NCBI RefSeq assembly: GCF_937863485.1
Contig: NZ_CALMFY010000198.1
Location: forward strand, 1-60,249
From: an uncultured Nostoc sp.
Lineage (GTDB): Bacteria; Cyanobacteriota; Cyanobacteriia; Cyanobacteriales; Nostocaceae
Length of the DNA: 60,249 nt
Direction of reading: 5' to 3'
The notes under the pieces were generated by a model. It had not been told where the DNA came from. It saw only the letters and a program-made list of their open reading frames with translations, and made no database searches. Below are positions 54,787 through 60,249 of the stretch, piece by piece (position 1 is the stretch's first letter; each line of letters starts with the position of its first letter). The translations under genes were made by a program, and so were the position numbers.

Positions 54787-55993
54787 AGTTAAACTGCCAC
54801 AGCAATATTCGGTTATTTCCAGAATCAGCTATTATCGCTGTATTGCCACAAATTTTAATTCCGTAACACCAATTTAAGCTATCTCGTTTAGGTAGTCCGA
54901 AATTACGATTTTCACCTTTACTTTGAAAATTTGTTTGTCCTGCTAACCCATTTGCTACTGCACCTTGCAGTGATAAAATTGATTCTAGTTTTCTCCATCC
55001 TAACAAACGAGAATTAGCAGTATCTGCAACTACTAACCAATCCTTAGTTACCCCCACACCATAAGGCATACTCAAACTACTAGCACTAGGATAATAAACT
55101 CCTTGATTCATTTCCACAAAATCAAAGTTTTGTTGCCCTAAAACCACTGCACAAGGGGTATTATTTTCTGTTGGTATTCCCTGCCAAATCATTATCCGGT
55201 GATTACCTGCATCGCTGATAACCAGATTTTCTCCCCAAAAGGTGATATCGTGACACCAACGCATACTCGCTGCGGTTGGAGAATCACCGCCGTTTTCATT
55301 GCGAGATATCATATCCGGTTGTCCCAAAACTAAATCAGCAGCTTGACCATTTTCTGTTGGTAATTGATCCCAAATTAATACCCTTCGATTACCAGTGTCA
55401 GCAATAAATAGTCGTCCTTGATGATAGAAAACACCATAGGGCCAGTGCATTGTATTGGCTGATGCTGCTTGATTTCCTCGATTTGGTTCATTATTAGTAA
55501 AATTAACTTGTCCTAACACAAAATCCGCTGGAACATTGCTATCTTCTGGTAAGTTTTTCCAAATCAAAACCCGATGATTCCAAGCATCTGCTACAGCTAA
55601 TCCTTTGCCGCAAGCACAAATCCCTGTTGGTACACTTAGGGTTGCCCTTCCTGGTGTATTTTTAGCATTTTGTCCTTCATGATAAAAGTCAGGTTGTCCA
55701 ATTACCCAATCAGCAGGTTGACTATCTCTCGTGGGTAAATTCTGCCATCCCAATAATCGATGATGTCCCGTATCTGATACCCATAAGGGGCCAGTTTCTG
55801 ATAACAAACAAGCAGCACGAGGGCCGAACATTGTTGTGGGACTGGGTGCTACAGGTATCACTAATCCTTGTGGTTCAATAATGTTGCCTAAAATTACCTT
55901 TGCACCTTGAGGTGATAGAGGTAATTCTTGAGAAATTTCTGTTGCTTCTGGCGGTAATTGTGATGTGGGATTAATTTTGATTGGGATATCCAT
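54776..55993 (-). CDS. NHL-repeat beta-propeller protein of the extended hyp operon
   Basis: 405 residues. Six or so NHL repeats are visible as WVSDTGHHRLLGWQNLP, AVADAWNHRVLIWKNLP, FIADTGNRRVLIWDQLP, VISDAGNHRIMIWQGIP, VVADTANSRLLGWRKLE and IIADSGNNRILLWQF, each with a 'DxGNxRx(L/I)xW' core, spaced by about 55-60 residues with GQPDF/GQVNF type linkers. It should fold as a propeller and bind a partner. The stop overlaps the start of hypF by 11 bases. Its place matches the gene upstream of hypF in the extended hyp operon of Nostoc PCC 7120, where its role is unproven. Confidence 0.85.
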   Translation of the reverse strand: MDIPIKINPTSQLPPEATEISQELPLSPQGAKVILGNIIEPQGLVIPVAPSPTTMFGPRAACLLSETGPLWVSDTGHHRLLGWQNLPTRDSQPADWVIGQPDFYHEGQNAKNTPGRATLSVPTGICACGKGLAVADAWNHRVLIWKNLPEDSNVPADFVLGQVNFTNNEPNRGNQAASANTMHWPYGVFYHQGRLFIADTGNRRVLIWDQLPTENGQAADLVLGQPDMISRNENGGDSPTAASMRWCHDITFWGENLVISDAGNHRIMIWQGIPTENNTPCAVVLGQQNFDFVEMNQGVYYPSASSLSMPYGVGVTKDWLVVADTANSRLLGWRKLESILSLQGAVANGLAGQTNFQSKGENRNFGLPKRDSLNWCYGIKICGNTAIIADSGNNRILLWQFNYAN

Positions 55994-56189
55994 GAACCGC
56001 AGATAGACGCTGATAATTATTTAAAATCATTAATGTTGATAAACATGTAACAACACTAACAATTTTGGATATGTTTTTATTTTGGATTAAGTAAAAATCT
56101 TTAAAAAACTTCCGTATTAATCAATATTAAAAGATTTATGCAAATCTTCAGTGGCTTTTGCTACATAGCAATATTTGTCATGAGTGCGG

Positions 56190-56410
56190 GATGTACTGAA
56201 ATGAGAAAGCAATCAAGCATTTTGAGAAAGCAATATGCCTTTTTGCTTGCTGAATCTACCGAAATGCTTGCTAAATCTACTGAAATGAGAAAGCAATCAG
56301 GCATTTTGAGAAAGCATTTAGCCATTTTGCTTGCGGAAAACACCAAAATGAGAAAGCAATCAGACATTTTGAGAAAGCATTTAGCCATTTTGCTTTCTCA
56401 AAACACTAAA
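56190..56410. repeat. 21/63-bp periodic tandem array between the NHL and NifU-Rieske genes
   Basis: A 63-bp unit (ATGAGAAAGCAATCAG... to ...GAAAACACCAAA) repeats about three times, itself made of three related 21-bp parts, with decayed copies on to about 56500. Both strands are open; a plus-strand frame at 56138-56422 would encode a hydrophobic-basic repeat (MRKQSGILRKHLAILLAENT). That frame opposes the operon and has no ribosome binding site. Treated as a repeat, not a gene. Confidence 0.8.
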
Positions 56411-56590
56411 ATGAATAACTGAATTACACAAATGAGAAACAATTCAGATATATTGAGAAAGAAATCTACCTTTTTATTTGCACAAAACACTAAAATGAAT
56501 GCGCGAAGTATTGAAATTAAAAAGCAATATAGCCGTGATTTCCTAATCGTCAAGTATATTTGCTGAGATGTTAGCTTCGCATGATGATTT

Positions 56591-57430
56591 TTAGATTTTT
56601 ACAAAAACCTTATCCTCCTTAATCTGTACTGGATACGACTGAAGCGAAATATCAGGTGCAGTTAAGCATTCACCTGTCTCTAACTTGTACTGGAATCCGT
56701 GGGAAGGACAGGTAATAATACCATTTTCAACCTTACCCTTTTCTAAGGGAGATCCTAGATGAGTGCAAGCATTACGGTAACATGTTACCCTAACACCTTG
56801 ACGATGTAAAATTAGTAAATTCCCAGCAAGTTGTACTGCCAACACACTAAATTCCGGAACTTGATCAATAGTCGCCACTTTCATCCAAGTAGAAGTTATT
56901 TTTGAAGAAAAGGGACTGATTAAACCAGAATTCGCGTTATTAACAGTAGGGTTGTTATTGACTGCAACTACTTTGGTAATTTCGGGACAATGGTTTTTGA
57001 TTGCCTGTTCTACTCCTTGAGATAAAGTCAAAGTAGAAGCCGGACAACTACTGCAAGTTCCGATTAATCTGACTTCTACTGTATCTGGTAGCTTAATTGC
57101 CATTAGTTCTACATCCCCATTATGGCTTTTTAAATCTGGGCGAACTTCTTCAAGTGCTGTCTCAACACGTTGTGCTAATGGTGGTTTTGGTGGTTTAACT
57201 AATTCGTGATACAGTAGCACTGCATACACTACTTCATCAGTAACAGCATGACGTAAAGCTGACATTGATTCTTGTTTCAGGCTTTTAATCAAACTAGTCA
57301 AAGCAGCTTTATGCAAAGCTTCAATTGCTCTTTTTAGACCTACTGCTACACACCGTTGGCTTTCATCCCACTCGGATATAATTGTCTCAAAGCGGTTAAT
57401 TTCCTGAACTAATTCTTCAAGGTTAGTCAT
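56591..57430 (-). CDS. NifU-like domain fused to a Rieske-type ferredoxin domain
   Basis: 279 residues. An N-terminal helical region (1-85) precedes a NifU-type scaffold domain with the cluster motif GTCSSCPAS near residues 122-130. The C-terminal domain (about 185-279) is a Rieske [2Fe-2S] protein with CTHLGSPLEKG and CPSHGFQYKLETGEC (C-x-H...C-x2-H). It probably helps assemble or supply Fe-S clusters, perhaps to uptake hydrogenase or HypD. It belongs to the extended hyp operon, separated from the NHL gene by the 56190 array. Homologues occur at this place in Nostoc PCC 7120. Confidence 0.9.
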   Translation of the reverse strand: MTNLEELVQEINRFETIISEWDESQRCVAVGLKRAIEALHKAALTSLIKSLKQESMSALRHAVTDEVVYAVLLYHELVKPPKPPLAQRVETALEEVRPDLKSHNGDVELMAIKLPDTVEVRLIGTCSSCPASTLTLSQGVEQAIKNHCPEITKVVAVNNNPTVNNANSGLISPFSSKITSTWMKVATIDQVPEFSVLAVQLAGNLLILHRQGVRVTCYRNACTHLGSPLEKGKVENGIITCPSHGFQYKLETGECLTAPDISLQSYPVQIKEDKVFVKI

Positions 57431-57460
57431 TGGTGATTGGGCATTAGGCTTTAGTAACTG

Positions 57461-57535
57461 TAGGGTGTGTTACCGCGTTAGCGTAACGCACCATTTCAGG
57501 TTTTCGGTGCGTTACGCAAGCCGTAACACACCCTA
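57461..57535. repeat. Long hairpin repeat inside the hyp operon
   Basis: TAGGGTGTGTTACCGCGTTA...GCGTAACGCACC pairs with GGTGCGTTACGC...AGCCGTAACACACCCTA: arms of about 30 bases with one bulge (GCGTTA), and a 13-nt loop. This is a familiar Nostoc palindromic repeat. In the hyp transcript it would form a strong hairpin between two genes. Confidence 0.85.
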
Positions 57536-57602
57536 CACCATTTTCTAATTATTTGCGCCTACCTACTTAGGCATTGGTTATTAATTATTCACAAAGGACA
57601 AT

Positions 57603-57827
57603 TCACTTCATTTTGAAATCCTTGAGGAGATATGGCATCATCATACCCGTTACTAAGCTAGATAATATTATTGGGAAGTAGAAGGGAATTGGGGCTTGTG
57701 CGAGTAACACTAATAGTAAGAAACCTACAGCAACACCAATAGTAGTTTGCTTGATAAAAAACATTGGGTTGCGTAGGAGCTTTCCTTTTAAAAATAACTT
57801 GACAGAAAACCACCCGATTTCTAACAT
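57603..57827 (-). CDS. Small membrane protein, extended hyp operon
   Basis: 74 residues from the ATG at 57827, which has AGGAGA 5 bases upstream. A long upstream frame to 58016 is a shadow of the next gene. Two membrane segments (about 28-48 and 50-66) follow an amphipathic start; LKDFKMK is the basic end. It is tightly packed with the previous gene (8 bases). Similar pairs of tiny membrane proteins sit upstream of hypF in Nostoc PCC 7120; function unknown. Confidence 0.75.
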   Translation of the reverse strand: MLEIGWFSVKLFLKGKLLRNPMFFIKQTTIGVAVGFLLLVLLAQAPIPFYFPIILSSLVTGMMMPYLLKDFKMK

Positions 57828-57835
57828 ATTTTCTC

Positions 57836-58102
57836 CTAATAATTTGTCAATAAATTTAATACAGCAAGCCCTAAGATAATGGCGGGAATTACACCGGCAG
57901 GAGCAAATAATGCACCAAGCATTGCTGAAAACTGATAGCCTATATCTTTTCCAGCTAACAGCATTCCACCAATTGCACCGCCGACCATAGACAAGGCTGT
58001 TGCTATGATTACCCACACGAATTCTGTTGCTATGTTCAGGTCACCATCTGCTAAACTTGTGAGAAAATTTATCACATTTGCATAGGTAAAAATATCTCTC
58101 AT
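57836..58102 (-). CDS. Small membrane protein, extended hyp operon
   Basis: 88 residues with two glycine-rich membrane helices (about 28-50 and 60-86: ALSMVGGAIGGMLLAGK and ALFAPAGVIPAIILGLAV). Eight bases separate it from the next small gene. The glycine-zipper look (GGAIGGML) suggests packing with a partner. Function unknown. Confidence 0.75.
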   Translation of the reverse strand: MRDIFTYANVINFLTSLADGDLNIATEFVWVIIATALSMVGGAIGGMLLAGKDIGYQFSAMLGALFAPAGVIPAIILGLAVLNLLTNY

Positions 58103-58181
58103 CCTGTTTTTTCCTCTTGATTAAAGTGAAGAGTGAAAAGTTAAGAGTTAGGAATGAAATTAGAGCCATAACTTATAACTC

Positions 58182-59192
58182 CTAACCATTCATTTCTACT
58201 TCCACATCTTGTAGCGCTTGGACTACTACCTCTGCTTGTTCCATTTGTTGATATTTTGTAAATATTTCTAAAGCGTCTTGATAGTAGATACGCGCTTGCA
58301 AAAGATTTTTAGGATTACCAGCTTCTGGTTTTTCCTGGTCGTCTGGTAAGTTGAAGAGGGCGTTAGCTTTGTTAGAAATTGTGTTAGCGTACTCTAGAGG
58401 TGTATCTTTGGGATTACGCACTTTTAACGCTTCGTCATAAGCTGCGATCGCCTTTAAATTATTCTCCACAGGATGGGAACTCACTAAATATTGCAAAGCG
58501 TTACCCAAATTGTTTTGCAACATCGCATATTCTCTGGGATGGTCAATCAAATTAATATGCTTTAGTGCCACCTCAAATGATTGCACTGCTAACCCTTGAC
58601 GCAAGTATTCTCGTTCCGATGCTAAGGGCATAGAAAGGTAAGCGATCGCAATATTGTTATATAAAATCGCGTATTCTTGGGGGTAATCGTCCCAAGTAAA
58701 CACCCGCAACGCTTCGTGATAAGCTTGGATGCTGTCGGTTATCCGTGCCAAATTGAACGGTACAAGCGACTGCAACACCAGCCCAAAATTCATTTGCGTC
58801 TCTGCCACTTCCTGAGGCGTTGCTAATTGTTGTAAAATCGGTAGCGCTTCTTCATAACCTGCTTTCGCTTGCAGCAGCAGTTGGTACTCAGCATCCGGTA
58901 TTGCCTGTAACGTCCCTGCCATGCCCACTTGCGCCCTGGCTTTCAGCAGGGGATATTCCTCACCACACATCTCATAGGCCCGGTAATATAACCCAACTGC
59001 ATTTCGCAAGTCTTGGGCAGCTTTGGGCTTTTTTTGAAAGCCCTGTGCTATCTCGATCAGCATCTGGATTTTTTCCTCTGTTGAGGCTGACTCCGATGCA
59101 ACAGCTGCGATCGCAGCCTTCACCGCTGAATCTGTAATGCTAGGGGTCATAACTCTGCCGTACTCTAGCCAATTGGGAATTGAGTCTGTCAA
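58182..59192 (-). CDS. TPR-repeat protein, extended hyp operon
   Basis: 336 residues, started at TTG (59192); an ATG at 59150 gives a 322-residue form. Helical repeats of the tetratricopeptide type run through the protein (YAILYNNIAIAYLSM, YAMLQNNLGNALQYL, EYANTISNKANALFNL), with 34-45 residue spacing. A partner-binding role for hydrogenase assembly is likely from its place but not proven. It appears to be the first gene of the minus-strand run to hypB. Confidence 0.8.
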   Translation of the reverse strand: MTDSIPNWLEYGRVMTPSITDSAVKAAIAAVASESASTEEKIQMLIEIAQGFQKKPKAAQDLRNAVGLYYRAYEMCGEEYPLLKARAQVGMAGTLQAIPDAEYQLLLQAKAGYEEALPILQQLATPQEVAETQMNFGLVLQSLVPFNLARITDSIQAYHEALRVFTWDDYPQEYAILYNNIAIAYLSMPLASEREYLRQGLAVQSFEVALKHINLIDHPREYAMLQNNLGNALQYLVSSHPVENNLKAIAAYDEALKVRNPKDTPLEYANTISNKANALFNLPDDQEKPEAGNPKNLLQARIYYQDALEIFTKYQQMEQAEVVVQALQDVEVEMNG

Positions 59193-59614
59193 CGCCCACG
59201 AATGATCAAGACACGCTTTCGCATCTGATCACGGGCCATACTGATTTACGCAGGCTTCGAGTCCTTTAGGCGGAATTCCCCTTTTTTGTCTGAGGCTAGG
59301 ATTAGGGACTAGGAACTAGGGAAGAAACTTAATCCCCTATAGCCAATGTCCTATACCATGCCCAATAAAATACTATAAAACACCCTATTTATAAAATTCT
59401 AGGGTGAAATTGCTAATATTAATGTCAGCTTTAAACACCTAATATTTTAAAAATATTTTTTGTATCATTACCTAATACAATTCAAATATTATTTATTGAA
59501 TTGTTGACATACATATATTATGCACTATCTTTAGGCAATTTTTGTGTACTCCAAAGAGTCGCTACGGGATCGTCGAAGTGTAAAATATATTCATCAACTG
59601 TAAAACTAGCTCTT
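59193..59614. promoter_or_regulatory. Spacer with the presumed promoter of the extended hyp operon
   Basis: About 420 AT-rich bases with CTAGGATTAGGGACTAGGAACTAGG type repeats near 59290. It must hold the promoter of the minus-strand operon and of the plus-strand gene at the edge. No NtcA box could be called with confidence. Confidence 0.4.
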
Positions 59615-60249
59615 TTGAAAACAGACAGTATCTTCTATCGCATCTTCCAAAGTATTCCCAGCACTTTCTTTGAATTGATTAACCAACCACCGCAACTAGC
59701 TAGTACTTACCAATTTTCTTCAGTAGAAGTCAAACAACTGGCGTTTAGAATCGATGGCGTCTTCCTGCCAAATGCAGCAGAACTACCCATCTATTTTGCC
59801 GAAGTGCAATTTCAACCAGACAAAAAACTCTACTCACGTTTGTTCACTGAAATCTTTAACTATCTCGACAAAACCGAATTAACCAACAATTGGCGTGGTG
59901 TAGTCATCTTCCCCAACCACAGCGTTGATACTGGAGATACCGAAAGATATACAGAATTACTCAACTCACAACGAGTGACTCGCGTCTATCTTGACGAATT
60001 AAGCTCAATTGAGGCATCATCAATCGGCATCGAGACAGTTAAACTGATCATCGAACCCGAATCAACCGCGACAACAAGAGCTATCGAAATAGTCAACAGC
60101 GCCCGACAGCAAATTTTAGATGTTGCTACTATTAGGGAAATTATACAATTGATAGAGACAATATTAATCTACAAGTTGCCGCGATTGAGCCAGCAGGAGA
60201 TAGGAAAAATGTTTGGATCAAATGAGTTAAAGCAAACTAGATTTTACCA
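59615..60249 (+). CDS. DUF2887/Rpn-family protein, cut by the right edge
   Basis: An uninterrupted frame from TTG (59615) to the end of the window, 211 codons so far. The start LKTDSIFYRIFQ is the classic opening of cyanobacterial DUF2887/Rpn-like proteins (normally MKTD...). FRIDGVFLP, YFAEVQFQPDKKLYSRLFTEIF and GVVIFP fit the PD-(D/E)xK nuclease core. Relatives include the recombination-promoting Rpn nucleases and are usually accessory genes. Whether it is intact cannot be known. Confidence 0.8.
   Translation, partial: MKTDSIFYRIFQSIPSTFFELINQPPQLASTYQFSSVEVKQLAFRIDGVFLPNAAELPIYFAEVQFQPDKKLYSRLFTEIFNYLDKTELTNNWRGVVIFPNHSVDTGDTERYTELLNSQRVTRVYLDELSSIEASSIGIETVKLIIEPESTATTRAIEIVNSARQQILDVATIREIIQLIETILIYKLPRLSQQEIGKMFGSNELKQTRFY

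Noticed and set aside
48350..55993. hupS/hupL uptake hydrogenase structural genes
   Set aside because: Expected near hyp genes in Nostoc but none of the frames carries the hydrogenase large- or small-subunit cysteine motifs; they are not in this window.
56138..56422. 94-codon plus-strand frame over the 63-bp array
   Set aside because: Lies opposite to the operon, lacks a ribosome binding site, and is fully explained by the repeat. Kept only as a finding.
59615..60249. Intact transposase at the right edge
   Set aside because: The frame fits DUF2887/Rpn-like proteins, has no terminal inverted repeat in view and is cut by the window end.

Overview
The window comes from a filamentous, heterocyst-forming cyanobacterium of the Nostoc/Anabaena type. 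The signs are abundant HIP1 octamers (GCGATCGC) inside and between genes, a petB-petD pair, a cnfR(patB)-fdxB-coxBAC island of the kind used for nitrogen fixation in heterocysts, a full hyp set for [NiFe]-hydrogenase maturation, 7-nt short tandem repeats, and many palindromic or MITE-like repeats. The species cannot be fixed from the sequence alone.

Layout. 1-240: a 21-bp tandem array that runs off the left edge. 0.7-5.3 kb: a large Ser/Thr kinase-ATPase-GAF signalling protein that stops before the usual histidine-kinase end. 5.6-9.8 kb: a secreted chorismate mutase, CtpA (D1-processing protease) and divergently petB and petD (cytochrome b6f). 10.4-13.7 kb: an RsbW-like anti-sigma kinase, a GDP-mannose dehydratase-like enzyme and an overlapping glycosyltransferase. 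13.9-30 kb: mostly housekeeping and hypothetical genes (RDD/pentapeptide protein, GNAT, RuvX, DUF3727, YqeG phosphatase, ProB, Uma2, ROK kinase, Mut7-C protein, sucrase/ferredoxin-like protein) and one frameshifted gene. This stretch is bracketed by two 212-bp, almost identical repeats in inverted orientation.

30.3-39.7 kb is the nitrogen-fixation/low-oxygen island: CnfR on the minus strand; then on the plus strand ferredoxin III (FdxB), CoxB, CoxA, CoxC, a TPR-like protein, an unlisted 56-residue small ORF, a cupin thiol-dioxygenase-like protein and a nitrogenase-associated ArsC-like protein with a His/Cys tail. CnfR would sense low oxygen through Fe-S clusters and activate nif genes, FdxB would carry electrons, and Cox would remove oxygen. 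The roles of the TPR protein, small ORF and cupin are open.

40-48.2 kb: a three-repeat BamE/OmlA-like lipoprotein-type protein, a PAP2/vanadium-haloperoxidase-like protein, a cysteine synthase, a run of small hypothetical genes and a luciferase-like monooxygenase. 48.35-59.2 kb (minus strand) is an extended hyp operon: TPR protein, two small membrane proteins, NifU-Rieske fusion, NHL-repeat protein, hypF, hypC, hypD, hypE, hypA, hypB. hupSL is not in the window. The right edge cuts a DUF2887/Rpn-family gene that starts with TTG.

I found no tRNA, rRNA, CRISPR array or intact insertion sequence. The most unusual items are the tightly packed small ORF beside the cupin in the low-oxygen island, the 212-bp inverted repeat pair, three separate 21-nt/63-nt periodic arrays, and a palindromic repeat that supplies the stop codon of coxB.
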